From positions 29,291 to 93,290 of the forward strand of contig JAZRHH010000045.1 of the NCBI GenBank assembly GCA_045644665.1: 64,000 nt of DNA, given 5' to 3'. The notes under the pieces were generated by a model. It saw only the letters and a program-made list of their open reading frames with translations, was not told the origin of the DNA and searched no databases. Position 1 is the first letter of the stretch, and every line of letters starts with the position of its first letter. This DNA is from RGIG9115 sp045644665. Its GTDB lineage: Bacteria > Bacillota > Clostridia > UBA1381. Both the position numbers and the translations under genes were made by a program. Shown one piece after another: positions 24,602-33,938 of the stretch.

Positions 24602-26899
24602 TTAAATAACCTTTTTTAATTTAATTGCCGCAACTGTCATATCATCTTTAACCCTTTTTACTCCCTTAAGCTTTGCGCTTTCAATAACAGCCGAGGCAAC
24701 ATCGTCCATTGTCTTTTCATCATCAGAAATTATTTTTTTCATACGCTCACCGGACAAAAATCCAAATCCCGTCCCCTCCGCACCGTCAGACAGCATAACC
24801 ACAACATCGCCCTCCTCCAGCTGTTTGCTTATACATGAAATATGTACCTGGGGAAGTATTCCAACAGGGAGGGAGGGAGAAAATATTGTTTCTACGGTCT
24901 TTCCATGCTTTATAAAGCTTCTGCAGCCACCTATTTTATAAAAATCTGCAGTACCTGTCATAAGATTTACAAAAAGCATGTCCACGGAGCTAAAGCTTTC
25001 TTTTTCAACTCCCAACGCCAATGAAGAGTTAACAAGCTCTATAGCACACCTTGGAGAAAACCCGTCCCGCAGCAGCTCCTCAAGGAGTCTTACAGTTATT
25101 CTGCTTTCGTGTCCCGCCTCGCTTCCGCTGCCCATACCGTCACAAAGTATTACGCAGTACTTATCTCTGCCAACTCTAAAACTTGTAAGGCTGTCACCTG
25201 ATATTGCTCTGTTATCCTTTGCAATACCGCTCATGCCAAATTCCACATCATACTCGCAGGCAGGACAAAACCTCATTAATCCACCGTTTATATTGTTTCT
25301 GTACTCCATTTTTATACCAAGTGCCGCCGAAATACGCTCTCCTATATACTCTCTGTCGTAATTTCTGTTAAGCCCAATAAAAACCTCTGTTTCCTCCATA
25401 GCATTTTCAAAAACACGAATATCCCTTACAGATATTCCGCAGCGAAGAAGCTCTGAGGAAATTTTCTCTTCCTCCTGTGTCAATACCTGAAATCCCGTTG
25501 TTATTTCATCATGAAATTCTGCAAGGATATCGGATATTTCCTCATACTGACGAAGCAAAAGGTCACGGTTGTTCACAAAATCTCCTATCTTAACTGCCTC
25601 TCTTTTAAAAATCTCATAAACATGAGCAAATTCCGATAAAAAAGCTTCACTCTTTTGGCAAAGAGCCATAAACTCTCTTGGCGCATTGGAGGTATTACAA
25701 AATCCGTTGTTTTCTATTATTTCAAGGATATTAAACATTATCCTGTAAGTGTTGGCACCTCCGTTTTCCATACACCTGTCATGGTTAGGACAAGAATAAC
25801 ACACCCTGTCAACAGTTTTATCAATGACTGTACAAATATCCTTATTATATAAATTTAATTTTTTTTGCGTAGCACCCCTGTAAACACTTGCAAGTCTTGA
25901 AAAAGCATGACTTGCACCTGCAAGTCTTTCCGTAAGATATTCCCTCACTTTAATTTCAGGATTTGTAATGCTTGATTTAGATGTCTTTTTTATAAACACA
26001 CCTACAGATTTATGTATTTTGTTGGGAGTTATAATAAACAAAACCGCCGCTGCAACAATTTCAAAAGCAGATACCGCCACACTGTTTCCAACAAAAATTG
26101 TCATTGCGGCGCAACCACCTAAAAACCCAATTGCAACGCCGTATTTACCAAACTCCCTCAAAAGATTTGCAAACATAGAAGAAATTCCATAAAATCCCAT
26201 AAGGGTTACAGCGTGTGGACTGTTCATGCTACATATAAGTCCTGCCGCAACGCCGCAGCTTCCGGCAACTGAAAGGGACATATGCATAGAAAGAGAGAGT
26301 ATTGCATAAGCTGTAATTATTTTGGAAAGCTCAAAGCCAGGCGGAATAACCACCCCTCCAAGACCTGAAATAAATACACCTACGCACACAGCCGCGGAAA
26401 TGTATTCCTGCTCCCTTGGAGCAGCGCTTGAGTATCGTAAAAGTACGGTAGACTTTTCAAATAGTATGTAAAAGAAAGAGCATACAAGGCTTTCTATTAA
26501 TAGGATAACTATATTGTAAACGTTAAACCCGGAATATGCCATAACCACACATCCGCTAAGAAAAAGAAGCAAACCACTCACTGCGGAGGATAAAAATGCA
26601 TTTTCCTTATAATCAGTTTTTAGTCTGGTATAAAGCCAAAAAAGAAGCATTGTACTTATATACCTTACACTTTCTTCTGCTGCGCCCACGGACAAAAACC
26701 CAAAAAGCGACACCGCCACACCCAAAAACCCTGTTTTAAGGTCAAATACCGAGGCAAACATAGCAGTTGCAAAAGGACTAATTCCCATAAGGGAACATCG
26801 GGCTGCAAGAAATAAAAGACTTGCTGGAACTGCGTCTGAAAGAGTTGGCATTCTAATAAATTTCGTTACTGTAGCTTGTGTTTTCTGTAGCTTTGGCAT
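24602..26899 (-). CDS. spoIIE: Stage II sporulation protein E (SpoIIE), PP2C phosphatase
   Basis: 765 residues. About ten transmembrane helices fill residues 15-300, a central regulatory region follows, including Cys motifs (CYSCPNHDRC; CPACEYD), and residues 560-765 form a PP2C phosphatase with metal-binding Asp in VILCDGMGSGSEAGHES and VVVMLSDGAEGTGFG. SpoIIE sits at the asymmetric septum and dephosphorylates SpoIIAA, releasing sigma-F in the forespore. The ATG at 26899 follows AAAGGAAAG. Expressed from a promoter with tandem Spo0A boxes (26938-26984). The spoIIA locus is not in this window. Confidence 0.95.
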   Translation of the reverse strand: MPKLQKTQATVTKFIRMPTLSDAVPASLLFLAARCSLMGISPFATAMFASVFDLKTGFLGVAVSLFGFLSVGAAEESVRYISTMLLFWLYTRLKTDYKENAFLSSAVSGLLLFLSGCVVMAYSGFNVYNIVILLIESLVCSFFYILFEKSTVLLRYSSAAPREQEYISAAVCVGVFISGLGGVVIPPGFELSKIITAYAILSLSMHMSLSVAGSCGVAAGLICSMNSPHAVTLMGFYGISSMFANLLREFGKYGVAIGFLGGCAAMTIFVGNSVAVSAFEIVAAAVLFIITPNKIHKSVGVFIKKTSKSSITNPEIKVREYLTERLAGASHAFSRLASVYRGATQKKLNLYNKDICTVIDKTVDRVCYSCPNHDRCMENGGANTYRIMFNILEIIENNGFCNTSNAPREFMALCQKSEAFLSEFAHVYEIFKREAVKIGDFVNNRDLLLRQYEEISDILAEFHDEITTGFQVLTQEEEKISSELLRCGISVRDIRVFENAMEETEVFIGLNRNYDREYIGERISAALGIKMEYRNNINGGLMRFCPACEYDVEFGMSGIAKDNRAISGDSLTSFRVGRDKYCVILCDGMGSGSEAGHESRITVRLLEELLRDGFSPRCAIELVNSSLALGVEKESFSSVDMLFVNLMTGTADFYKIGGCRSFIKHGKTVETIFSPSLPVGILPQVHISCISKQLEEGDVVVMLSDGAEGTGFGFLSGERMKKIISDDEKTMDDVASAVIESAKLKGVKRVKDDMTVAAIKLKKVI

Positions 26900-26937
26900 G
26901 ACTTAATTTCTTTCCTTTCCGGTACATTATTATGTCT

Positions 26938-26984
26938 ATTGTACCATATAAGAGAGAAATAACTTGTCGGAGTGTGTTGTCGAA
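26938..26984 (-). promoter_or_regulatory. spoIIE promoter with tandem Spo0A boxes
   Basis: Minus-strand -10 TACAAT (26943-26938). 0A box TGTCGGA (26965-26971, plus-strand reading) covers the -35 position at a 22-base spacing, and a perfect TGTCGAA lies 13 bases further (26978-26984). Geometry is identical to that upstream of spoIIGA. Confidence 0.7.
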
Positions 26985-27013
26985 ATATAAAAAAGATATA
27001 TTATAAATCGACA

Positions 27014-27050
27014 CAAAAAAAGAAATCCGCAATTATTGCGGATTTCCTTT
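27014..27050 (-). terminator. Terminator of pckG
   Basis: GAAATCCGCAAT / ATTGCGGATTTC hairpin followed on the minus strand by a run of seven T. Confidence 0.9.
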
Positions 27051-27052
27051 TA

Positions 27053-28840
27053 TTATTTCTTCAAGTTAGCTTCAAGAGTATTAAGCTCATCTTCCATTTC
27101 CTTAGGAAGAAGTTCGCCAAACTGTGCAAAGTACTTTCTGATACCTGTTTCAGGATCTTCAATATCCTTAATCCATTCAGCGTTATCAATTGTAAGAATA
27201 TTCTTAAGCTGCTCTCTTGTCATATCAAGGTCTGTTATGTCAATATCGTCAAGCTTTGGAATATAACCAATTGCACACTCGTCAGCGTCAACCTTACCTG
27301 CACATCTGTCAAGAATCCAGAGAAGTACACGCATATTGTCGCCAAATCCTGGCCAGAGGAAGTTACCCTCGTCATCTTTTCTGAACCAGTTAACATGGAA
27401 TATCTTTGGAGCGTTTTCGCCAAGCTTCTTACCCATGTCAAGCCAGTGCTTCCAGTATGTTGCCATGTTGTAACCAACAAATGGCTTCATTGCCATTGGG
27501 TCACGTCTTACAACACCAACTGCACCTGCAGCTGCTGCTGTTGTTTCAGAAGCCATGATAGCACCAACAAATGTTCCGTGCTGCCAGTCTCTTGACTGAT
27601 ATACAAGTGGAGCACACTTAGCACGTCTGCCGCCAAATACGATTGCAGATACAGGCACGCCTGCAGGATTTTCAAAATCCTTAGAAATGCATGGGCAGTT
27701 AATTGCCGGAGCTGTAAATCTTGAGTTTGGATGAGCAAGTGGGTTACCTGCAGCCACATATTCAGGGCCGTTAACCTTTGCACCCTTCCACTCTGTTGCA
27801 TCAACAGGAGGATTCTTGTCAAGACCTTCCCACCAAACAGTAAGGTCCTCGTTGTTAAGACCAACGTTTGTGAAAATTGTATCCTTCTTTGTTGATTCAA
27901 GAGCATTAAAGTTTGTCTTTACAGATGTTCCCGGTGCAACACCAAAGAAACCTGCTTCAGGGTTGATAGCATAAAGCTTGCCATCAGGACCAATCTTGAG
28001 CCATGCAATATCATCGCCCACTGTCCATACCTTGTAACCCTTCTTCTGAAGATATTCAGGTGGGATAAGCATTGCAAGGTTTGTCTTACCGCATGCTGAT
28101 GGGAATGCAGCACAGATATATTTAACTTCGCCTTCAGGATTTTCAAGACCGAGGATAAGCATATGCTCAGCCATCCAACCCTCTTTCATACCAAGGTATG
28201 AAGCAATACGAAGTGCAAAACACTTTTTACCAAGTAAAACGTTTCCGCCGTAGCCTGAGTTAATTGACCAGATTGTTGCGTCCTCTGGGAACTGAACAAT
28301 GTATCTTTCTTCAGGGTCAACGTCCTTTTTAGCATGAAGACACTTAACAAATTCAGGGCTGTCACCAAGTTCTTTTACAACAGCGCTTCCAACTCTTGTC
28401 ATGATAATCATGTTAAGAACAACGTAAATGCTGTCTGTAAGCTCAATACCGATTTTTGAGAATGGTGAACCAACAGGACCCATTGAATAAGGAACAACGT
28501 ACATTGTTCTGCCCTTCATTGAATCCTTATAAAGAGCCTTAAGCTTTGCATACATTTCGTCAGGATCCATCCAGTTGTTTATAGGACCTGCCTCTTCCTT
28601 TGTCTTAGTACAGATAAATGTTCTGTCCTCAACTCTTGCAACGTCATTTACAGCTGTTTTGTGGTAGTAGCAACCTGGAAGCTTTTCCTGGTTAAGCTTT
28701 ATAATTTCACCTGTTTCAACAGCTTCTGCGCGAAGTGCGTCTCTTTGTTCGTCACTTCCGTCAATCCAGACAATTTTGTCCGGGGCACACATAGCAGCCA
28801 TTTCGTCAATCCATGAAAGGACTGTTTTGTTTGTTGTCAT
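27053..28840 (-). CDS. pckG: Phosphoenolpyruvate carboxykinase (GTP)
   Basis: 595 residues, the size of the GTP-dependent class. The kinase-1 loop is AAFPSACGKTNLAML (about residues 245-259), preceded by CFALRIASYLG. The GTP-specific segment FGGRRAKCAPLVYQSRDWQHG and the NWFRKDDEGNFLWPGFGDN block follow. It interconverts oxaloacetate and PEP. In fermenting anaerobes it often runs toward oxaloacetate, fixing CO2 and conserving GTP. Ribosome site AGGAGGT. A -10 TATAAT (28915-28910) lies upstream with a weak -35. Codon use looks like that of a highly expressed gene. Confidence 0.96.
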   Translation of the reverse strand: MTTNKTVLSWIDEMAAMCAPDKIVWIDGSDEQRDALRAEAVETGEIIKLNQEKLPGCYYHKTAVNDVARVEDRTFICTKTKEEAGPINNWMDPDEMYAKLKALYKDSMKGRTMYVVPYSMGPVGSPFSKIGIELTDSIYVVLNMIIMTRVGSAVVKELGDSPEFVKCLHAKKDVDPEERYIVQFPEDATIWSINSGYGGNVLLGKKCFALRIASYLGMKEGWMAEHMLILGLENPEGEVKYICAAFPSACGKTNLAMLIPPEYLQKKGYKVWTVGDDIAWLKIGPDGKLYAINPEAGFFGVAPGTSVKTNFNALESTKKDTIFTNVGLNNEDLTVWWEGLDKNPPVDATEWKGAKVNGPEYVAAGNPLAHPNSRFTAPAINCPCISKDFENPAGVPVSAIVFGGRRAKCAPLVYQSRDWQHGTFVGAIMASETTAAAAGAVGVVRRDPMAMKPFVGYNMATYWKHWLDMGKKLGENAPKIFHVNWFRKDDEGNFLWPGFGDNMRVLLWILDRCAGKVDADECAIGYIPKLDDIDITDLDMTREQLKNILTIDNAEWIKDIEDPETGIRKYFAQFGELLPKEMEDELNTLEANLKK

Positions 28841-29035
28841 AATAAATACCTCCTGACACTTTGTAAAACTTATAAAATCGGAAAATTTCCGTTTTATCCC
28901 TTAAAATTTATTATACCATTAAATAGCATTTTTTAAAAGTACTTTTCCTAAAATTTTTCAAATTTATATAGAACAATATATTTGTTAAAAAAAAGACGAA
29001 CTTTTATAACAGTTTTGCACAATAATTGTTTAATT

Positions 29036-29770
29036 TTATTTATAGTACAAATTTCTAAGTTTTTTAAGAATTGATTTTTCAAATCTCGAAACCTGCATTT
29101 GGGATATTTCCCAAAGCTCCGATATTTCCCTCTGAGTTTTTTCTTCGTAAAAACGTTTGTTTATAAACTCCTGCTCACGTTCATTTAAAGAGTTCATACA
29201 AAAGTTTAAAAAGTCAGAGTTTTCAATAAGCAAAAAATTCTTATCATCAAATCCAAGAGTGTCACCGTACATGGAATTACCCTCCCTGTACGCCTCCTGC
29301 TCAAGGGACTGAATAAACGCCACATCACCTACAGCATAGGCTTCTGCAAGGTCCTTTTCTGATAAATTTAATATCTTTGCAATTTCTGCCCTTGAAAACT
29401 TTTCCGGCTCCATACTAAGCCGCAGCTTCTCTGCACGGACAAAAATTTCATAGAGCTTTCTTGGAATTTTTATAAAGCAGCCTTTGTCACGGAAATATTT
29501 TTTTATCTCACCCGTAACAGTTGGCGTTGCAAATGAGGCAAATTTTATACCCTTATCATGTTCGTACCTGTCAACTGCCAACACAAGTCCAAGACACGCT
29601 ACCTGAAATATATCATCATAGTCAATACCGCGGTTTGCAAACCTTTTTGAAAGGATTTCCGCAATATACATATACTTTGCAATTATTTTATCCTTCAGCT
29701 TCTTGTCCTTTGTTTCTTTGTAAGCCCGAAAAATCTCTTCTTCGTTAAATTCCTTGTCCGTATAGGGCAT
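29036..29770 (-). CDS. RNA polymerase sigma factor of the SigB/SigF/SigG subfamily
   Basis: 244 residues. Region 2 shows ILSKRFANRGIDYDDIFQVA and GIKFASFATPTVTGEIKKYF; region 3 includes PRKLYEIFVRAEKLR; region 4 ends ISELWEISQMQVSRFEKSIL. These are features of the SigB/F/G branch. It is not clearly SigF or SigG: there is no spoIIA locus next to it and the N-terminus differs from SigG. Translation from ATG 29770 follows GGAGAGTGA, which includes the stop of the upstream membrane-protein gene, so the two are coupled. An alternative sigma factor with an unknown stimulus. Confidence 0.82.
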   Translation of the reverse strand: MPYTDKEFNEEEIFRAYKETKDKKLKDKIIAKYMYIAEILSKRFANRGIDYDDIFQVACLGLVLAVDRYEHDKGIKFASFATPTVTGEIKKYFRDKGCFIKIPRKLYEIFVRAEKLRLSMEPEKFSRAEIAKILNLSEKDLAEAYAVGDVAFIQSLEQEAYREGNSMYGDTLGFDDKNFLLIENSDFLNFCMNSLNEREQEFINKRFYEEKTQREISELWEISQMQVSRFEKSILKKLRNLYYK

Positions 29771-29777
29771 TTTTGTT

Positions 29778-30446
29778 TCACTCTCCAACAATAAATTCTG
29801 CAATTTTTAAAGAGTTTTCATATATTTTTGTTTTGTTCTCGTCCTTTTTATCTCTTTCATAAAGGCTTCGTACAGCCAGATACAAATCGGAGCAATCAAT
29901 ACCTGCTTTAGTCAGCTTTTCATTACCTGCAAGGGAAATTGCACAGGCTCTCCCGTTTTCATCTGTATATACGTTTTCTGCGCCCTCTGCATAAAGGGAC
30001 ACATCAGCCATACCATCTGTTAACCCGTAATAGCCTTCAAGGTTTCCTTTTGTTATAAAATATAAATAACAGTCACCTGCCTCAAGCTCTGCCATAAACT
30101 TCATAGTCATGGCGGAAACCATCTCTGCATTTGCAGGGTCCTGCTCAGCTGACGCATCAAAGGAATATGTGTCAAAGGAAATATCAATTTTGTCGTTTTC
30201 TGTTATTTCTTCTGTTACAGGAACCAAAAGCTCTTCAAAATACTCCCTTGAAATATCAAAAAAAGGTGATGTGCCAACATATGACACATACATATCATAC
30301 CTTGTTCTTGTAACATTTGAATAAATAAGTGACGAAATCATAAAAATCACAAACAAAGTTATTATTGTATGCAACTTGTAATACTCCCAAAAATATTCCC
30401 ACCATGCTTTTGTAAATTTCTTTGGTATTGTACCATATTTCTCCAT
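29778..30446 (-). CDS. Membrane-anchored protein upstream of the alternative sigma factor, unknown function
   Basis: 222 residues. The cytoplasmic N-terminus is rich in Trp and Tyr (AWWEYFWEYYKLHT), then one transmembrane helix (IITLFVIFMISSLIYSNV), and an outside domain of about 170 residues, acidic, with no recognised motif. The ATG at 30446 follows GAGGGGTGG. It is transcribed into the sigma-factor gene with the stop and start 7 bases apart. A bitopic protein next to a sigma factor suggests a regulator or sensor, but it does not resemble the RsbW-type anti-sigma factors that usually control this subfamily. Confidence 0.6.
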   Translation of the reverse strand: MEKYGTIPKKFTKAWWEYFWEYYKLHTIITLFVIFMISSLIYSNVTRTRYDMYVSYVGTSPFFDISREYFEELLVPVTEEITENDKIDISFDTYSFDASAEQDPANAEMVSAMTMKFMAELEAGDCYLYFITKGNLEGYYGLTDGMADVSLYAEGAENVYTDENGRACAISLAGNEKLTKAGIDCSDLYLAVRSLYERDKKDENKTKIYENSLKIAEFIVGE

Positions 30447-30550
30447 ATATATCCACCCCTCAAACACCATTATAGCACAAACCCAAAGGGTATGTCAATC
30501 AACACTAAATAAAATTCACAAATGTCATAAAATGTTTCAATTCTAATTCA

Positions 30551-30579
30551 TTGACATACCTCGTTAAATGTAGTATAAT
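30551..30579 (+). promoter_or_regulatory. Promoter of the ECF sigma operon
   Basis: TTGACA (30551-30556), 17-base spacer, TATAAT (30574-30579): consensus sigma-A promoter, so basal expression is not only auto-regulated. Confidence 0.8.
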
Positions 30580-30616
30580 TAAAGTATCTATAACAAAATT
30601 TAAAGGAGGTGAGGAA

Positions 30617-31201
30617 TTGACTGAAAAAGAGCTGGTAACGCTTTTAAAAAAAGGCGACCGTGGAGCTTTTAATACACTTATAGAGGAATATCAAAACAAG
30701 GTTATTAACATTGCATACGGTATGCTTTCAGATACAGAGGACGCAATGGACGCCTCACAAGAAGTTTTTATAAATGTTTATAAAAGCATAGGTAATTTTA
30801 AAGAAAATTCCTCACTGTCCACCTGGATATACAGAATTTGCGCAAACGTATGCAAAGATTTTTTAAGGAAGAGGATGAGAAGCGCAAAAACCGTCAGCAT
30901 TTTCTCACCATCAGACGAGGAAAATGAAACTATAGAAATTCCTGACGAATCCTCATCGCCTCATGAGCGTTTTGAGGAGTTAGAGCTTAAGGACCAGATA
31001 AGAGAGGCAATAGCGGAGCTATCGGAAGAATTTAGGACAGTACTTGTTCTTTGTGACATAGAAGGGCTTTCATATGACAAAATTGCAGAGATTTTAAAGT
31101 GCCCTGCCGGAACAGTCAAATCAAGAATAAACAGGGCAAGGAGCGCCCTTCGTAAAAAAATTTTGGAAAAACGGGAACTTTTTAATTCTTCAGGCGTCTA
31201 A
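30617..31201 (+). CDS. ECF RNA polymerase sigma factor (SigW/RpoE type)
   Basis: 194 residues with regions 2 and 4 only. Region 2: YQNKVINIAYGMLSDTEDA, DASQEVFINVYKSI and STWIYRICANVCKDFLRKR. Region 4: VLVLCDIEGLSYDKIAEIL and CPAGTVKSRINRARSALRKK. The TTG at 30617 is taken because AAAGGAGGTGAGG stands before it. The anti-sigma gene follows after 52 bases. Typical envelope-stress module. Confidence 0.92.
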   Translation: MTEKELVTLLKKGDRGAFNTLIEEYQNKVINIAYGMLSDTEDAMDASQEVFINVYKSIGNFKENSSLSTWIYRICANVCKDFLRKRMRSAKTVSIFSPSDEENETIEIPDESSSPHERFEELELKDQIREAIAELSEEFRTVLVLCDIEGLSYDKIAEILKCPAGTVKSRINRARSALRKKILEKRELFNSSGV

Positions 31202-31253
31202 GATAGTGAGGATATAAAATCTTCGTGTATATTAAAGAAAGGAGGCAACAGCT

Positions 31254-32339
31254 TTGGAAGACATGTTTTTTTATAATATTGATAAATATGTGTATGAAGA
31301 ATGTTCTGAAAGTGAAATGAAGCTTTTCATGGAGCATATAAAAAGCTGTGAAAAGTGCAAAGCAGAATATGAACTTGCGTGCCAGGTTAAAGATGCAATG
31401 CATGGTATGAATAATATTACGCCTCCTGCCGATTTCAGCAAGCTTGTAAACGAGAGACTAGACAGGGAACTTTCAAAGCCAAAAGCAAGAACCTTTATAA
31501 AGGCGGGCTACAGAAAATATTCTGCAGTTGCTGCGTGCCTTGTTCTTGCAGCAGTTCTGGGAGCAGAAAAGGTGGACTTTACAAACGCCCCTGTTATTGA
31601 TTCAAGTGTCGGCTTGCAACCTGTTGTGGAAACGGAAGAAACACAAAAGATTGAAATTCCGTCCATAACTCCCGAAGCTGTCAGCGGCGCCGCTTCTACA
31701 ACTCAAGCGCCCACAGTTGAACCTGCAAAAGCATATGTAAAAAAAGACACATATGCTCCGGTAAAAACACCGGATGTAGTTACACCACCGGTTTCTGCGA
31801 TTGTATCGGATGTGATTATGCCGCCGGTTGCTACAGAAGCACCTGTTGTAATCACATCGCCGGTTGTTACAAAAGCACCTGCAATTCCCGAACATCTTAA
31901 TCCGGAAAACCAGACAGTACTTGCATCCAGTGTTGAAAAGACCTATGAAATATCCGGCGTAAGCCTTGAAGAAGTACCTGTTAAAAAGCGTAATCTTGAA
32001 GAGGAATTTGCTCTTCTTGAAACAACAAAAACAGGTGTTATAGTGGCAAATCCTGCAACAATGTCATCTCTTGACGGTGTTGAGGTAAAAATTAAGAAAT
32101 CCAATACGGCGGATTACGGAGTCGGCAGCGGTTCATTATTTATTGCCGCAAAAGATAAGGAAATAGTAGATGAGCTTATAACAAAATATATTTCTGTAGA
32201 GGATAACAGCTGTTATTTCTTTACAGGCGACAACTTTGACAGCTTCATACAGGAGCTGGATGATCAAGGTGTTGATTATAAGGAAAAGCTTGTTTCCGAA
32301 AAGGGTAATAACGTAGCAATTAAAGTAGTAGTTGCTTAA
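31254..32339 (+). CDS. Zinc-finger anti-sigma factor with Pro/Val-rich linker
   Basis: 361 residues. The N-terminal ASD-like region has MEHIKSCEKCKAEYELACQV, i.e. H-x3-C-x2-C (zinc-finger type). A short hydrophobic helix (YSAVAACLVLAAVLGA) is at about residues 90-105, presumably membrane-spanning. Residues 120-220 are low complexity with repeated TPPVSA, MPPVATEAPVV, TSPVVTKAP units. The C-terminus (about 270-361) is a compact alpha/beta domain (VEVKIKKSNTADYGVGSGSL). It should hold the ECF sigma at the membrane. TTG 31254 is 8 bases from GGAGG; an ATG 9 bases later is less well placed. Confidence 0.82.
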   Translation: MEDMFFYNIDKYVYEECSESEMKLFMEHIKSCEKCKAEYELACQVKDAMHGMNNITPPADFSKLVNERLDRELSKPKARTFIKAGYRKYSAVAACLVLAAVLGAEKVDFTNAPVIDSSVGLQPVVETEETQKIEIPSITPEAVSGAASTTQAPTVEPAKAYVKKDTYAPVKTPDVVTPPVSAIVSDVIMPPVATEAPVVITSPVVTKAPAIPEHLNPENQTVLASSVEKTYEISGVSLEEVPVKKRNLEEEFALLETTKTGVIVANPATMSSLDGVEVKIKKSNTADYGVGSGSLFIAAKDKEIVDELITKYISVEDNSCYFFTGDNFDSFIQELDDQGVDYKEKLVSEKGNNVAIKVVVA

Positions 32340-32342
32340 ACA

Positions 32343-32368
32343 GGAGCTTTTAAAAGCTCCTTTTTTTT
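32343..32368 (+). terminator. Terminator after the anti-sigma gene
   Basis: GGAGCTTTTAAAAGCTCC stem followed by eight T. Confidence 0.88.
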
Positions 32369-32379
32369 ATTAAAAAACC

Positions 32380-32408
32380 TTGCTTTTTACGAGCTTTTAT
32401 AGTATAAT
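32380..32408 (+). promoter_or_regulatory. Promoter of recA
   Basis: TTGCTT (32380-32385), 17-base spacer, TATAAT (32403-32408). No LexA-type box (GAACN4GTTC) is visible around it. Confidence 0.7.
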
Positions 32409-32440
32409 AATTTTATATATTATGGGAAGGAAATTATACT

Positions 32441-33469
32441 ATGGAAATGAATGAAAAAATTCAAAAAGACCCTGAAAAATTAAAAGCAATTGATGAAGCT
32501 ATAAAGGATATAAAAAAGAATTTTGGTGTAGGAAGTATCATGAAGCTTGGGGATGCTCCAAACGTAGCCGTAGATGCAATTCCAACAGGCTCTCTTACAC
32601 TTGACGCAGCACTTGGTGTTGGCGGAGTTCCAAGGGGAAGAGTAATTGAAATTTACGGTCCCGAATCATCAGGTAAAACAACAGTAGCACTCCACGTTGT
32701 GGCAGAAGCACAAAGAATGGGCGGAGAAGCAGCATTTATTGACGCAGAGCACGCTCTTGACCCTGTTTATGCCAAAAATCTTGGTGTTGATATAGACAAC
32801 CTTATCGTTGCACAGCCGGACACAGGCGAGCAGGCACTTGAAATTGCAGAAGCACTGGTTCGTAGCGGAGCAATTGATATAATCGTAGTAGACTCTGTTG
32901 CGGCACTTGTTCCCAAGGCAGAAATTGAGGGCGAGATGGGTGATTCCCATGTAGGTCTTCTTGCAAGACTTATGTCACAGGCACTTCGTAAGCTTACAGG
33001 TATAACATCAAAAACAGGCACATCTGTTATTTTCATAAACCAGTTAAGAGAAAAAGTTGGCGTTGTATACGGAAATCCGGAAACAACTCCCGGCGGACGT
33101 GCACTTAAGTACTTCTCCTCTGTAAGACTTGACGTAAGACGTATTGAAGCAATAAAGAACGGCAGTGAGCTTGTTGGTAATAGAACAAGAGTAAAAGTTG
33201 TTAAAAACAAGGTTGCACCTCCATTTAAAGAAGCAGAATTTGATATTATGTACGGCAAAGGAATATCAAAAGAGGGAAATATTCTGGACGTTGCAGTTGG
33301 CTTTGATATAATTAAGAAAAGCGGCGCATGGTTCAGCTATGACGGAGAAAAGCTTGGCCAGGGACGTGACAACGTAAAGAAATATATGTCAGAAAACCCC
33401 GAATTTACAGCTAAAATAGAAGCACAGGTAAGAGAAATGCTTCTTGAGAGCGGTAATAAAAACAAGTAA
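32441..33469 (+). CDS. recA: Recombinase A
   Basis: 342 residues. Walker A GPESSGKTT, Walker B in IDIIVVDSVAALV, loop L1 EGEMGDSHVGLLARLMSQAL and loop L2 after VIFINQLREKVGVVYGNPET. It forms filaments on single-stranded DNA for recombination and triggers LexA cleavage. The gene stands alone, without recX or rny behind it, and lies 40 bases after the terminator of the sigma/anti-sigma operon. I see no SOS box in its promoter, unlike most Firmicutes recA genes. Confidence 0.97.
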   Translation: MEMNEKIQKDPEKLKAIDEAIKDIKKNFGVGSIMKLGDAPNVAVDAIPTGSLTLDAALGVGGVPRGRVIEIYGPESSGKTTVALHVVAEAQRMGGEAAFIDAEHALDPVYAKNLGVDIDNLIVAQPDTGEQALEIAEALVRSGAIDIIVVDSVAALVPKAEIEGEMGDSHVGLLARLMSQALRKLTGITSKTGTSVIFINQLREKVGVVYGNPETTPGGRALKYFSSVRLDVRRIEAIKNGSELVGNRTRVKVVKNKVAPPFKEAEFDIMYGKGISKEGNILDVAVGFDIIKKSGAWFSYDGEKLGQGRDNVKKYMSENPEFTAKIEAQVREMLLESGNKNK

Positions 33470-33560
33470 ATCTGCTTGGTAAAAACACCGAAAATAAATA
33501 GAATACCAAATTTTAAATTTGTGTTCTTTACTGAAAATTCAGCATGTTATAAAAAAACAG

Positions 33561-33589
33561 TTGACGGGCGGAATATTATATAGTATCCT
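33561..33589 (+). promoter_or_regulatory. Probable promoter of the HPr gene
   Basis: TTGACG (33561-33566) with TATCCT (33584-33589) at 17 bases. The -10 is weak. The rest of 33470-33660 is gene-free. Confidence 0.45.
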
Positions 33590-33664
33590 ATAGGTATATA
33601 ATTGCGAGATTGTCCGCTGTATATCGGGACATAAGTTTGAAAAATTTTAAGGGGGCATTGAAAT

Positions 33665-33928
33665 ATGTTTTCTAAAGAAGTTATCGTAAATAATCAGGTT
33701 GGTCTTCATGCCAGACCTGCAACATTTTTTATACAAAGAGCTAACGAGTTCAAGTCAAGTCTCTGGATTGAAAAGGACGCAAGAAAAGTAAATGCAAAGA
33801 GTTTGCTTGGTGTGCTTTCTCTTGGTATTACCAAGGGCACAAAAATCAGCGTGCTTGCAGACGGCGTTGATGAAGAAGCAGCAGCAAACAGCCTCGTAGA
33901 GCTTGTAGAGTCAAACTTTGCTGAATAA
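33665..33928 (+). CDS. ptsH: HPr phosphocarrier protein
   Basis: 87 residues. His15 is present in VGLHARPATFF and Ser46 in VNAKSLLGVLSLG, so both the PEP-dependent and the HPrK regulatory phosphorylation sites are kept. HPr passes phosphate from enzyme I to sugar-specific EIIA domains, and P-Ser-HPr works with CcpA-type regulators. No enzyme I gene is adjacent. The presence of His15 argues against Crh. Ribosome site AAGGGGG, then a terminator after the stop. Confidence 0.9.
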   Translation: MFSKEVIVNNQVGLHARPATFFIQRANEFKSSLWIEKDARKVNAKSLLGVLSLGITKGTKISVLADGVDEEAAANSLVELVESNFAE

Positions 33929-33938
33929 TTAAAATATA

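Noticed and set aside
27235..28368. Several antisense-offset frames within pckG
   Set aside because: Low-complexity Leu/Gln-rich translations opposite or out of frame with a strong, conserved gene.
28978..29010. Rex operator near pckG
   Set aside because: TTGTTAA is present but there is no inverted TTAACAA at the proper spacing.
29036..29770. Assignment of this sigma factor as SigG
   Set aside because: N-terminus and context do not match SigG and there is no neighbouring spoIIG/sigG arrangement; only the subfamily is called.
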